Below are positions 53,447-62,444 of a stretch of 64,000 bases of DNA, piece by piece. The notes beneath the pieces were generated by a model, which saw only the letters and a list, made by a program, of their open reading frames with translations, made no database searches and was not told where the DNA came from. The position numbers and the translations under genes were made by a program. Position 1 is the stretch's first letter. Every line of letters starts with the position of its first letter. Source of the stretch: Deltaproteobacteria bacterium (GTDB taxonomy: Bacteria > Myxococcota_A > UBA9160 > UBA4427); the NCBI GenBank assembly GCA_002719955.1, contig PBFW01000032.1:1-64000 (forward strand), given 5' to 3'.

Positions 53447-53622
53447 GATTCGTAGAAGCCGGGCCGGGTCCTGGGGAACGCCGTCTTCGGGGGCATACGT
53501 CCTGTGCGAGCCGGGCGCATGCCGGGGAGCTGCTACGTTTCCCGCCGAGGGGCCCAGGCACGGAGCCCGTCGGAACCGGCTGCGGATTTCCGGTCGAGAC
53601 CAGACCCATAGGAGAACCCTCG

Positions 53623-53949
53623 ATGATCGAGGTGACGAATGAAGCAGCAGAACGAATTCGAGCGCTGCTCTCCGAGGAGGGCAAGCTCGAGAGCCACGGT
53701 CTTCGCTTGAAGGTGATCGGAGGGGGCTGTTCCGGGCTCCAATACCAGCTCTCCTTCGACGATGTGGTGCGGGAGATCGACTCCGAGATCGAGGTCGAGG
53801 GAGTCAAGGTGATCATCGACGAGAAGAGCGCGCTCTACCTGGTGGGTTCGCGCGTCGATTTCGTCGACACGTTGGAGGAGTCGGGCTTCAAGATCAAAAA
53901 CCCGAACGCCTCGAATACCTGTGGATGTGGCCAGTCCTTCGCAGCCTGA
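53623..53949 (+). CDS. A-type iron-sulfur carrier (IscA/ErpA/HesB)
   Basis: A 108-residue Fe-S carrier with the three conserved cysteines: one in GGGCSGLQYQL (about 36) and two in NTCGCGQSF at the C-terminus. It passes clusters to apoproteins. The start is ATG at 53623 with GGAG 8 nt upstream; the frame is open further upstream into the tlyA 3' end. The cysteine desulfurase follows after about 75 bp, making a minimal Fe-S assembly pair. ErpA and IscA cannot be separated by sequence alone here. Confidence 0.93.
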   Translation: MIEVTNEAAERIRALLSEEGKLESHGLRLKVIGGGCSGLQYQLSFDDVVREIDSEIEVEGVKVIIDEKSALYLVGSRVDFVDTLEESGFKIKNPNASNTCGCGQSFAA

Positions 53950-54023
53950 GTCCCCCCCCTTAACTAACCCCTGGAACCCCCAGCGGACGGTCCCTTCCAT
54001 GGGTGGGAAGTGGCGAGATAGCC

Positions 54024-55202
54024 ATGTCTGATTCCGCCGCATCGAATGCCGAGCCCTATCTGGACCACCACTCGACGACGCCACTCGACGAGCGCGTTCT
54101 CGAGGCCATGCATCCCTATCTGCACGAGGAATTCGGGAATGCCGCGAGTTCGACTCACGCCTATGGCTGGCGCGCGGAAGCCGCGGTGGATCTCGCCAGA
54201 GAACGGATATGCGAGCTGTTGGGGGCGTCCGATCCTTCGGAGATCATATTCACGAGCGGAGCGACCGAGAGCAATAACCTCGCGATCCTGGGGCTCGTCG
54301 ACGCGACCGCCGAGCCCGGCCATATCGTTACTCTGGCGACGGAGCATCCAGCCGTGCTCGACCCCTGCCGCACGCTGCTGCGGCGAGGCTGGCGCATCAG
54401 CGAACTCCCGGTCGATCGCGAGGGTCTCGTCGATCCGAGCGCAATCGAAGAGGCGATCGTGGACGACACCCGGCTCGTCTCGGTGATGGCGGCGAATAAC
54501 GAAATCGGCGTGCTTCAACCCATCGAGGCGATCGCCGCGATCTGCTTGGAGCGCGCTGTACCTTTCCACACGGATGCCGCTCAGGCGGCCGGGAAGATCG
54601 CGCTCGACGCGGCGGCACAGGGACTCGATCTCGTCTCGGTCTCCGGACACAAACTCTATGGGCCGAAGGGGATTGGCCTGCTGCGTGTGCGAAAGCGGGG
54701 TCGGCCCCGCTTTCGACTCGAACCGCGTCAATTCGGGGGGGAGCACGAGGGCGGGCTGCGTTCGGGAACGCTGCCGGTCGCGTCGGTCGTCGGTCTCGCA
54801 AGGGCGCTCGAACTCTGTGTCGATGAAAGGGAGTCGGAAACGATTCGGCTTTCGGGCCTACGCGACAGCCTGTGGAAAGAGCTCGATTCGGCGTTTCCGG
54901 GGCGACTTCGTTCGAACGGTCATGCCGGACACAGGTTGGCGGGAAACCTGAATCTCTCGGTCGAGGGCGTAGATGGTCAGCGCCTGTTAGCGGATCTCGC
55001 TGGGTTCGCCCTCTCTTCGGGATCGGCGTGCAGTTCCGCGAGCGCGGAAGCGAGTCATGTCCTGATCGCCCTGGGTCATTCCGTCGCGTTGGCTCGCGCG
55101 TCACTGCGCTTCGGGTTGGGCCGTGGCACGACACCACAGGATGTCGCCCGCGCGGTCGATCGCGTGGCTGGAGCGATCCGTAAGCAACTCGGTGAGGTCT
55201 AA
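54024..55202 (+). CDS. Cysteine desulfurase (IscS/NifS type)
   Basis: A 392-residue class V PLP enzyme that removes sulfur from cysteine (selenocysteine lyase activity is also possible in this family). Signatures are YLDHHSTTPLDERVLEAM, IIFTSGATESNNLAILG, the PLP lysine in SVSGHKLYGPKGIGLL and the catalytic Cys336 in SSGSACSSASAEASHVL. The A/S-C-S-S-A loop is of the IscS-like type. ATG at 54024 is preferred over 54003 because GGCGAG precedes it. It could also feed selenium to the SelD route. Confidence 0.93.
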   Translation: MSDSAASNAEPYLDHHSTTPLDERVLEAMHPYLHEEFGNAASSTHAYGWRAEAAVDLARERICELLGASDPSEIIFTSGATESNNLAILGLVDATAEPGHIVTLATEHPAVLDPCRTLLRRGWRISELPVDREGLVDPSAIEEAIVDDTRLVSVMAANNEIGVLQPIEAIAAICLERAVPFHTDAAQAAGKIALDAAAQGLDLVSVSGHKLYGPKGIGLLRVRKRGRPRFRLEPRQFGGEHEGGLRSGTLPVASVVGLARALELCVDERESETIRLSGLRDSLWKELDSAFPGRLRSNGHAGHRLAGNLNLSVEGVDGQRLLADLAGFALSSGSACSSASAEASHVLIALGHSVALARASLRFGLGRGTTPQDVARAVDRVAGAIRKQLGEV

Positions 55203-55604
55203 GCGCCCGCGGGGTCTCGGGCCGATCGCTTTCGACGATTCGACGCGCTGTCCCCGGTTTCGCTGCGACGTTCCCTAATATCCCAAGACTCCAGCAAAGT
55301 CGGAGGGTTCCGCTATAGTGCGCCCGCCGCAGCGCGACCCCGGTCGCGATTCAGGATCGGCCTCGCCACCCCACCCCGCCTTCACTTGGATGGGCTCGGA
55401 GGGTCGAGGGTGGGTTCTGTGATTCCGGAGCGGTCCCGGTTCCAGCCGGGGCCAGCAGCGCCGTGGCGTACTCAGTCTCCGGATTTCGCCATCCGAGATC
55501 GACATCGATCTGATGTCGTCGGGGAACGATTCTCGACATGACAACTCCCAGCCCGCGACCCCCGCACGTGTGGGTCGGCGGGATCGCAGCGAAGGAATAT
55601 CGAA
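55203..55604. other. Intergenic region upstream of cysC
   Basis: About 400 bp without a gene. TATAGT at 55314-55319 is a good -10, but no clear -35 lies 16-18 bp upstream. If used, cysC has a leader of about 280 nt that is GC-rich and could fold extensively; I recognise no riboswitch in it. Confidence 0.4.
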
Positions 55605-56216
55605 GTGAGCACTCCCAAGTCGAAGAATATCACCTGGCACGAGGGCCAGGTCAGCCGAGACGATCGCCAGTCTATGCTCGGTCAGCGTGGATGCACCATC
55701 TGGCTCACGGGACTTTCGGGTTCCGGCAAGAGCACGATCGCGGTTGCAGCGGAGAAGGCGTTGAACGAGCGCGGTCGCCTCACCTATATCCTCGACGGTG
55801 ACAATATCAGGATGGGCCTGAACTCGAATCTCGGCTTCTCGCCCGAGGATCGCACCGAGAATATTCGTCGGATCGGTGAGGTGTCCAAGCTCTTCACCGA
55901 CGCCGGAATCATCTGCTTCACGTCCTTCATCTCCCCCTATCGTGCCGACCGCGACGCGGTGCGCGAGATCATGGGCGAGGGTGATTTCGTCGAAGCGTGG
56001 GTCCAGGCAAGCGTCGAGACCTGTGAGGGCCGTGACGTCAAGGGCCTCTACAAGAAGGCCCGTGCGGGTGAGATCCCGGAATTCACTGGGATCTCCGCGC
56101 CCTACGAAGAGCCGAATTCTGCCGAGGTCCTGCTCGACACGAACGGTCAGAGCGTCGACGAGAGCGTGGCCACCCTGGTCTCCTATCTCGAGAAGAGCGG
56201 CTACCTCAGCGTCTGA
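55605..56216 (+). CDS. cysC: Adenylyl-sulfate kinase
   Basis: A 203-residue APS kinase that makes PAPS for sulfate assimilation or sulfotransfer. It has the P-loop WLTGLSGSGKSTIA, the LDGDNIRMGLNSNLGFSPED segment (APS binding), then ENIRRIGEV and the lid motif FISPYRADRDAVRE, followed by KGLYKKARAGEIPEFTGI. The GTG at 55605 follows AAGGA. No ATP-sulfurylase (cysN/cysD or sat) is adjacent, so this is a stand-alone kinase here. Confidence 0.95.
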   Translation: MSTPKSKNITWHEGQVSRDDRQSMLGQRGCTIWLTGLSGSGKSTIAVAAEKALNERGRLTYILDGDNIRMGLNSNLGFSPEDRTENIRRIGEVSKLFTDAGIICFTSFISPYRADRDAVREIMGEGDFVEAWVQASVETCEGRDVKGLYKKARAGEIPEFTGISAPYEEPNSAEVLLDTNGQSVDESVATLVSYLEKSGYLSV

Positions 56217-56535
56217 TTCCTCGGCCGGGCGCATTCCGATTTGGCCCCCCCCGCCGGCTCTCCCTCCAGGTCGGCTCGGGTCGTGTCGATGAGAACGACG
56301 ATCGGGGAACGAGCAGAGGGGTGCAGGGGTGAAAACCCGCGCCCAATGGGTGTCGCTCCTCGACATCGAGGGGCCGAAGGGGGACTCTTTCCGGTCGATG
56401 GCTTTCTGGGGCTGAGGGCTCTTAATGGGCTGAGGGCTCCAGTAATCGGCTGAGGGCTCCTAATGGGCTGAGGGCTCCAACGAGCCGAGGGCTCCTTCGG
56501 GCCAGCTAGAGAGTGGGTCGACCAACGGGGGTTGG
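56217..56535. other. Intergenic region upstream of the TPR lipoprotein gene
   Basis: About 320 bp with no gene. Its 3' part is occupied by the short tandem repeat listed next; the 5' part shows nothing recognisable. Confidence 0.4.
56410..56495 (+). repeat. Five-copy short tandem repeat
   Basis: The unit GGCTGAGGGCTCC recurs at 56410, 56428, 56448, 56466 and (degenerate, GCCGAGGGCTCC) 56483, spaced 17-20 bp. Some spacers contain TAATG. It lies just upstream of the TPR gene, in the place of a promoter or leader. Confidence 0.7.
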
Positions 56536-58455
56536 GTGAGGCGAGCGCACGACATAGCGCGGGCGGCGGGGCGCGGGTCCCGTCCGGGACGGTCGGGGAT
56601 CGAGCTGACCAGCTTGATGAGCCTGCTGCTCTTCGCGAGTGGCTGCGCTTCTTTCGTACCGGGCGCCTTCTCGGGCGCACCCGGTCCGTCTGCGCGACCT
56701 CGCCAGATTCCACCTTTCGAGGTGGTACGTGCCGATGCGCCCGCGGACTACGACGTGTTGGTCGCCGAGCTGGCACAGATTGAAACCGATTACACCCTGG
56801 CGGTGGAAGCCTATCGGCGAGCGGCGGAAAAAGATCCGAGGTCGGCCTTCATCCAGGACCGACTCGCACGGCTCTCCTGGCAACTCGACGACCTCGACGG
56901 CGCCGTCTTCCACGCCGAACGCGCCTTCGATCTCGCTCCGGCCGAGATCGAGATCCGCCTCTCTCTCGGTCGCCTCTACCGGTTGCGTAGAAATTTCGAC
57001 GGGCTCGACCGGGTGCTGCGCGATTTCGAGGGCCGGCCTCTCGATGCGGATTCAGCCTACGCCCTCTTTCAGGTCGCCATCGAAAGGCGTGATCTCTTCG
57101 AGGCCGAGAATCTCGCACGACAGCTCGCGGAGATGGAGCCCGATCAACTCCGGGGCATGTTGGGACTCGCGACGGTCTACGAACAGCGCGGGGACCACGA
57201 CGCCGCGCAGGATGTCGTCCGTCGAGCGCTCGAGACCTTTCCCGATCATTTTCTCCTCTACATGCGATTGGCGCAGATCGAACTCAGCCGCGGGGACCGC
57301 GCGGCTGAGATCGCCGTCTACCGGGAAGTGCTCCAAAGCCACCCCGGCCACTACGGGATCCTGCAGCGACTCGGGCAAGCTCAGCTCGATGGCAAGGACA
57401 TCGAAGGGGCACTCGAGACCTTCGCTGAGATCGTCGAGACCTATCCCGACGACCTGAATTCGCTGCGGCGGCTCGCATCGCTCGAGTACTCCGCCGGTCG
57501 ATACGAAGCGGCGGCCAGTCGGCTGAAACAGGTTCTCGAGCGCGAACCCGACCAGCCGGAGCTCGCGATCGCGCTCGGCCAGATCCTGAGAGCGACCGGG
57601 GATGAGGCGGGAGCTCTCACCGCCTATCAGAGAGTCCAGCCTGCACATGCGAATTTTTTCGATGCCCGGCTGCAGATCGTGTCGCTCTTCGAGTCCCAGG
57701 GGCGCCTGGAAGATGCCCTCGCGGAGATCGAGAGTCTTCGCGCGCTGCGACCGAATAGACAGACCACTTTCCACGCGGCTTCGCTGCGCATCCAGCTGGG
57801 CGATTTCGAGGGTGGGGTAGCGCTGCTCGAAAGCCTGTTGAACGGGTCCGACGAGGATCTCGACGTCCTCTACCAGCTCGGTGTTCAATACGGAATCGTC
57901 GGCGATGGAGACGAGTCTCTTCGATATATGCAGCGCGTGCTCGAACTCGATCCAGACAACGCTGGAGCGCTGAACTACATCGGGTATTTCTGGGCCGAGC
58001 GGGGCGAAAATCTGGCTGAGGCCGAAGAGCTGATCCGGCGGGCGATCGAGCTCTCTCCCGAGGACGGTTTTATCACCGACAGCCTCGGCTGGGTCTACTA
58101 CAAGATGGCCGAAGATCTCTTCGAGGCCTCGCGCAAGGACGAAGCGCTGCGGCTTCTCGAACAAGCGCAGGAGCAGCTCATGCAGGCCGTCGAACTCACG
58201 GGCGGTGATTCCGTCGTGTCCGAGCATCTCGGCGACGTCTTGCTGTTGCGCGGCGACAAGTGGGGTGCGCTCGACTACTACGAAGAAGCGGCGGACCAGG
58301 GTGTTCGAGAAGCCGAACAGCCCCGGCTGCTCGAGAAGCTCGACGGCCTGAGACGGGATCTGGGCGATGATCCGGGTGGGCCACCCGGTCGAGAATCGGG
58401 TTCGGACATCGATCGGATGTCGCCGGGCGGCGCGGTTCAGGGCGAGGCGCCGTGA
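56536..58455 (+). CDS. TPR-repeat lipoprotein
   Basis: A 639-residue protein with a lipoprotein-type signal (SLLLFASGC, Cys about 37) and a large superhelix of about 13 tetratricopeptide repeats. Clear units include AYRRAAEKDPRSAFIQDRLA, EIVETYPDDLNSLRRLASLE, RYMQRVLELDPDNAGALNYI and AIELSPEDGFITDSLGWVYY. TPR lipoproteins of this size commonly scaffold outer-membrane complexes or export. The start is GTG at 56536. The stop overlaps the next lipoprotein gene (GTGA), implying joint function. Confidence 0.85.
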   Translation: MRRAHDIARAAGRGSRPGRSGIELTSLMSLLLFASGCASFVPGAFSGAPGPSARPRQIPPFEVVRADAPADYDVLVAELAQIETDYTLAVEAYRRAAEKDPRSAFIQDRLARLSWQLDDLDGAVFHAERAFDLAPAEIEIRLSLGRLYRLRRNFDGLDRVLRDFEGRPLDADSAYALFQVAIERRDLFEAENLARQLAEMEPDQLRGMLGLATVYEQRGDHDAAQDVVRRALETFPDHFLLYMRLAQIELSRGDRAAEIAVYREVLQSHPGHYGILQRLGQAQLDGKDIEGALETFAEIVETYPDDLNSLRRLASLEYSAGRYEAAASRLKQVLEREPDQPELAIALGQILRATGDEAGALTAYQRVQPAHANFFDARLQIVSLFESQGRLEDALAEIESLRALRPNRQTTFHAASLRIQLGDFEGGVALLESLLNGSDEDLDVLYQLGVQYGIVGDGDESLRYMQRVLELDPDNAGALNYIGYFWAERGENLAEAEELIRRAIELSPEDGFITDSLGWVYYKMAEDLFEASRKDEALRLLEQAQEQLMQAVELTGGDSVVSEHLGDVLLLRGDKWGALDYYEEAADQGVREAEQPRLLEKLDGLRRDLGDDPGGPPGRESGSDIDRMSPGGAVQGEAP

Positions 58456-59360
58456 TCCGACGCGGGTCGATTCCTTGGATCGCTCTGCTCCTCCTGGCGC
58501 TCACGATCGCGGGCTGCCGCTGGTCGCCGCCCCCCCCGCGGCTGCTCGCCTCTACGACGGGCGCTCCGCTCGCGATCGACGACGCGCGCGCCGAACGCGT
58601 GCTCGAGACCTATCTCGATTTGATCGAGGGTCGGCGTGCTCTCCGGGGTTCGGCGCGGGTGGCGCTCTCGGGCCCCGATTTCAAACTGAATCGCCCCCAG
58701 CGCGTCATCGTCGAAAGGCCTGCGCGACTGCGGTTCGAGATCCTCGGTCTCTTCGATCAGCTGGCCGCCGTTCTCGTCACCGACGGTCGGCGATTCGGGT
58801 TCTTCGATGCTGCGAGCGGGCAGATCTCGCGCGGACCGGTTTCGGCGCATCTTCTCTGGGACCTCGCGAAGATCGATCTCTCGCCGGAGGAAGCGGTTGG
58901 CCTGCTCCTGGGGACACCGGAGCCCGTACCGGGATTGGCGCGGTCGGCCGTCTGGCTCGAGCCCGACGGACGGATCGCGTTGGCCTTCGCCTGGCCTTTG
59001 GAGCAATGGCCGGGGCACTGTGAGGCGGATCTCAGGAGGGGGCTGGTCCAACGCGATTGTTTCGTGGCGGAGGCGGCGCTCGCCGGGGGTGGGGAGGTGT
59101 TCTTCTTCGACGAGGGAGCACGCCTGGTGGAGTTGCGATCCCTGGAATCGGACGGGTTGGTCCGATTTCTCGTCCTCTTCGAGCAATACGAGGCGCTCGA
59201 GGGAGGGAGTGGGATGGTTTTCCCGAAGCGTGTCACGATCCGATCGCCCAGTGCCGGTTCCGAGGCTCGCTTCGACTGGAAGCGCGTCATGTTGGCGAGC
59301 GAGCTATCCGATCGACTCTTCAGGCTGCCCGAGCAGCGGAATTCGGGGCGGGGCGATTGA
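58452..59360 (+). CDS. LolB/DUF4292-like lipoprotein
   Basis: A 302-residue lipoprotein with signal LLLLALTIAGC (Cys about 22) and a beta-rich body of the LolA/LolB kind: RGSARVALSGPDFKLNRPQR, VERPARLRFEILGLFDQLAA and LVTDGRRFGFFDAASG match the half-barrel strands of outer-membrane lipoprotein receptors. It may bind acyl chains of lipoproteins or other lipids. It is coupled to the TPR gene upstream and to the transporter gene downstream (TTGA). Confidence 0.72.
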   Translation: MIRRGSIPWIALLLLALTIAGCRWSPPPPRLLASTTGAPLAIDDARAERVLETYLDLIEGRRALRGSARVALSGPDFKLNRPQRVIVERPARLRFEILGLFDQLAAVLVTDGRRFGFFDAASGQISRGPVSAHLLWDLAKIDLSPEEAVGLLLGTPEPVPGLARSAVWLEPDGRIALAFAWPLEQWPGHCEADLRRGLVQRDCFVAEAALAGGGEVFFFDEGARLVELRSLESDGLVRFLVLFEQYEALEGGSGMVFPKRVTIRSPSAGSEARFDWKRVMLASELSDRLFRLPEQRNSGRGD

Positions 59361-61480
59361 AGGCCATGGGCGCGTTCGCGTGTCAGGGGGGATGGATGGT
59401 GTCGCGGGGGCGTCGATCCCGAGCGAGGCGTACGGTGATCGGGGGGGATCCGTCGCGGTGTCGCGGCGTGTTCTCGTGGATGCTTCTCGTCTCGATCCTG
59501 CTGGGAAGCCCCTTTTTCTCGGGCTGCTCGAATGATCCTTATCCGCCTGAGCGGGGTGACGAGAAGATCCTCTATAGCTCCTTCGTCGACGCGCCCCGCA
59601 CCCTCGACCCAGCGACTGCGTACACGACGCGCTCCCACGCGATCACCGGTGTCGTCTATGACACGCTCCTCAAATACCATTTTCTCAAGCGTCCCCTCGA
59701 GCTGATTCCGGGGCTCGCGGTGGCACTTCCCGACGTCGAATCCCTCGCCGACGGGCGAACGCGCTATCGCTTCGAACTCCGCGCCGACATGCTCTTCGCA
59801 GACGATATCTGTTTCGAAAGAGGCGATCCCGGACGGCGCACGCGAGAGATCCTGGCCGCCGACATCGCGTTCCAATTGATGCGCATCGCGGACCCGAAAG
59901 TGGGCAGCCCAGTCATCGAACCCTTCTCGAATATCGAGGATTTCGGGGCCTTCGGGAAGCGCCTGGCGAAGCGGCGGGAATCGGATTCGGCCTTTGCGAT
60001 TCTTCCCGTGCAGGAGCAATATGCAGGCGTCGGGGGGATCAGAGGATTGCTGACGCCGACGCCGCATGTCCTCGAAGTGATTCTCGACAAGGCCTATCCG
60101 CAGATCAAATACTGGTTCGCGATGGAGTTCTCGACCCCCGTCCCCTGGGAGGCGATCGCCTACTATGACGGCAAGGATGGGCGGCCGCGTTTCGACGATC
60201 ATCCCGTCGGTGCCGGTCCATTCGTGCTGGGTGAGTACGACAAACAGGCACGTTATGTCCTCGAGCGAAATCCGAACTGGTACGGTGCTCGTCATCCCGA
60301 ATGGCGGGCCCCCGCGGCCATCTTCCCGAGCGAGGGCGACGAAGAGGATAAGCTCTCCGGACGCCTCGACTATGCGGGACGCACGCTCCCGATCCTCGAT
60401 CGTGTCGTCGTCGTGCGCGAGAAGGAGGGCATCCCGCGCTTCAATAAATTCATTCAAGGCTATTACGACGCGTCGGGGATCATCAAGGAGAGTTTCGACA
60501 AGGTGGTTCAGGAGGATGCACTCTCCCCGGAGATGAAGGAAATGGGGATTCGGCTCGGCAAGGCCGTCTCGCCGGACGTCTTCTATCTCGGCTTCAATCT
60601 CGACGATCCGATCGTCGGCCGGGAGGGCGGGGATCGCAGCCGTAAGCTGCGGCAGGCGATGAGCCTGGTGATCGACGTCGAGGAATATCTTCGGATCTTC
60701 AATAATGGCCGCGGGGTGCCGGCGCAGTCGGTGCTTCCCTCTGGAATCTATGGCTACGACCGCGATTATCGGAATCCCTACCGGCAATTCGACGTCGAGC
60801 GTGCCAAAGAATTGATGGTCGAGGCGGGATATCCGAATGGCATCGATCGGACGACGGGAGAGGCGCTCAGTCTGACCTTCGACACGTATAATACGTCGAC
60901 GGCGGGACTGACTTCGATCAAGTTCTATACGCGTGCCTGGAAGCAGATCGGGATCGACGTCGCGGTCGATGCGACGACCTATAACCAATTTCAGGAAAAA
61001 CTTCGCCGCGGCGCCTATCAACTCTTCGAGTTCGGTTGGGTCGCCGACTATCCCGATCCCGAGAATTTCTTCTTCCTGCTCTGGTCGGAGATGGGCAAGC
61101 GCGAACACGGTGGGCCGAATGCGACAAACTTCTCGAATGCACGCTTCGACGACCTCTTCGTGTCGATGAAGGCGCGGGAGAACGGCCCGGAGCGGATGTC
61201 CGAGATTCGCGAGATGGTGGCGATTCTCGAGCGTGAGCGCGCCTGGATCGAGCTCTACCATCGCGAGGACTATTCGCTCTATCAGGGTTGGGTCAAGAAT
61301 GTGAAGCCGATGGGTCTTTCGATTCCGACCTATCAATACCGCGACCTTGATCCGCAGATGCGTCGCGAACGACGGCTCGTCTGGAACGAGCCCATTCTAT
61401 GGCCGGCCTACGTTCTGGCGATCATTGCCGTCGCGATCGTCGTGCCCGGGATCCGGACCTACTTCATGGAGCGCCAATAA
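59357..61480 (+). CDS. Oligopeptide-type ABC transporter substrate-binding protein
   Basis: A 707-residue solute-binding protein of the DppA/OppA family (SBP_bac_5). It has a lipobox (LLGSPFFSGC, about residue 55), the N-lobe DAPRTLDPATAYTTRSHAIT, then GVVYDTLLKYHFLKRP, and the C-lobe GAYQLFEFGWVADYPDPENF. An unusual C-terminal hydrophobic helix (ILWPAYVLAIIAVAIVVPGI) follows the domain. Start: TTG at 59357 overlapping the previous stop, or ATG at 59366. It leads the transporter genes. Confidence 0.9.
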   Translation: MKAMGAFACQGGWMVSRGRRSRARRTVIGGDPSRCRGVFSWMLLVSILLGSPFFSGCSNDPYPPERGDEKILYSSFVDAPRTLDPATAYTTRSHAITGVVYDTLLKYHFLKRPLELIPGLAVALPDVESLADGRTRYRFELRADMLFADDICFERGDPGRRTREILAADIAFQLMRIADPKVGSPVIEPFSNIEDFGAFGKRLAKRRESDSAFAILPVQEQYAGVGGIRGLLTPTPHVLEVILDKAYPQIKYWFAMEFSTPVPWEAIAYYDGKDGRPRFDDHPVGAGPFVLGEYDKQARYVLERNPNWYGARHPEWRAPAAIFPSEGDEEDKLSGRLDYAGRTLPILDRVVVVREKEGIPRFNKFIQGYYDASGIIKESFDKVVQEDALSPEMKEMGIRLGKAVSPDVFYLGFNLDDPIVGREGGDRSRKLRQAMSLVIDVEEYLRIFNNGRGVPAQSVLPSGIYGYDRDYRNPYRQFDVERAKELMVEAGYPNGIDRTTGEALSLTFDTYNTSTAGLTSIKFYTRAWKQIGIDVAVDATTYNQFQEKLRRGAYQLFEFGWVADYPDPENFFFLLWSEMGKREHGGPNATNFSNARFDDLFVSMKARENGPERMSEIREMVAILERERAWIELYHREDYSLYQGWVKNVKPMGLSIPTYQYRDLDPQMRRERRLVWNEPILWPAYVLAIIAVAIVVPGIRTYFMERQ

Positions 61481-61481
61481 G

Positions 61482-62444
61482 ATGGGGGCCTTTATCCTTA
61501 GACGACTCGTCTATGGAGCCGGTGTCGTGTTCGGCGTCCTCTTCCTGCTCTTCGTGCTCTTCTTCACGGTGACGGCGCCGGACGATATCGCGCGCAAGGC
61601 GCTCGGGGACAAGGCACCGCCCGAAGCAATCGAAATCTGGAAGGCGAACCACGGCTACGATCGTCCGCTCTGGCCTTGGCAGGATTGGGATGAGAATCTC
61701 CTCTTCGATCATTACCGGAGGATGCTCACCTTCGATTTCGGTTTGAGCGACGCCGACGACTCACCCATCGTCGATCGCATCGCCGCGGGGATGGGGCCGA
61801 GCCTATCGCTCACCATTCCTCTGCTGGTGCTCGGTCTGCTCGTCGGGGTTCCCCTGTCGCTGCTGGTGGCCTTTTTTCGTGAGACCTATATCGATCGGAT
61901 GGGCGTCTTCCTGTGCGTGCTCGCGATGAGCGTCTCAGCTCTCCTCTATATCATCGGGGCCCAATTCCTGATCGGGAAGGTGCTCCGCTGGTATCCGATC
62001 TCGGGTTTCGACTCGACCCTCTTGATGTTGCCGCGTTTTCTCGCGATGCCGATCATCGTGGGTCTGTTGAGTGGGATCGGCGGCGACGTTCGCTTCTACC
62101 GAACGGTCTTTCTCGAGGAGAGCGGTCGCGACTTCGTGCGGACGGCCCGAGCCAAGGGCGCGAGCGAGGCACGCATCATGACCCATCACGTCCTGCGAAA
62201 CGCGTTGATCCCGATCCTCACGCGCGTCGTGCTCGCGATTCCATTTCTGTTCATGGGCGCATTGCTGCTCGAGGCCTTCTTCGGGATTCCGGGGCTCGGC
62301 TCGATGATGGTCGATGCCATTCAGGCGAACGATTTCTCGACCATGCGCACGATGGTCTATATCGGTTCACTACTTTTCATTCTGGGGCAGGTCGCGACGG
62401 ATATCTCCTACGGTCTGGTCGATCCCCGGGTGCGTGTCGAATGA
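61482..62444 (+). CDS. Oligopeptide ABC transporter permease (DppB type)
   Basis: A 320-residue permease with six predicted helices, starting FILRRLVYGAGVVFGVLFLL. The EAA cytoplasmic loop is present as DFVRTARAKGASEARIMTHHVLRNALIPIL (about 222-251), with FGIPGLGSMMVDAIQANDF near the end, all typical of DppB/OppB. It starts 2 bp after the binding-protein stop and overlaps the second permease (ATGA). Confidence 0.92.
   Translation: MGAFILRRLVYGAGVVFGVLFLLFVLFFTVTAPDDIARKALGDKAPPEAIEIWKANHGYDRPLWPWQDWDENLLFDHYRRMLTFDFGLSDADDSPIVDRIAAGMGPSLSLTIPLLVLGLLVGVPLSLLVAFFRETYIDRMGVFLCVLAMSVSALLYIIGAQFLIGKVLRWYPISGFDSTLLMLPRFLAMPIIVGLLSGIGGDVRFYRTVFLEESGRDFVRTARAKGASEARIMTHHVLRNALIPILTRVVLAIPFLFMGALLLEAFFGIPGLGSMMVDAIQANDFSTMRTMVYIGSLLFILGQVATDISYGLVDPRVRVE

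Noticed and set aside
56410..56495. CRISPR-like array
   Set aside because: The repeat is only 13 bp with spacers of 4-7 bp and no cas genes are near; it is a simple tandem repeat.
58757..61336. 859-codon minus-strand frame across the lipoprotein and binding-protein genes
   Set aside because: Antisense artefact: both plus-strand genes carry clear family motifs and lipoboxes.
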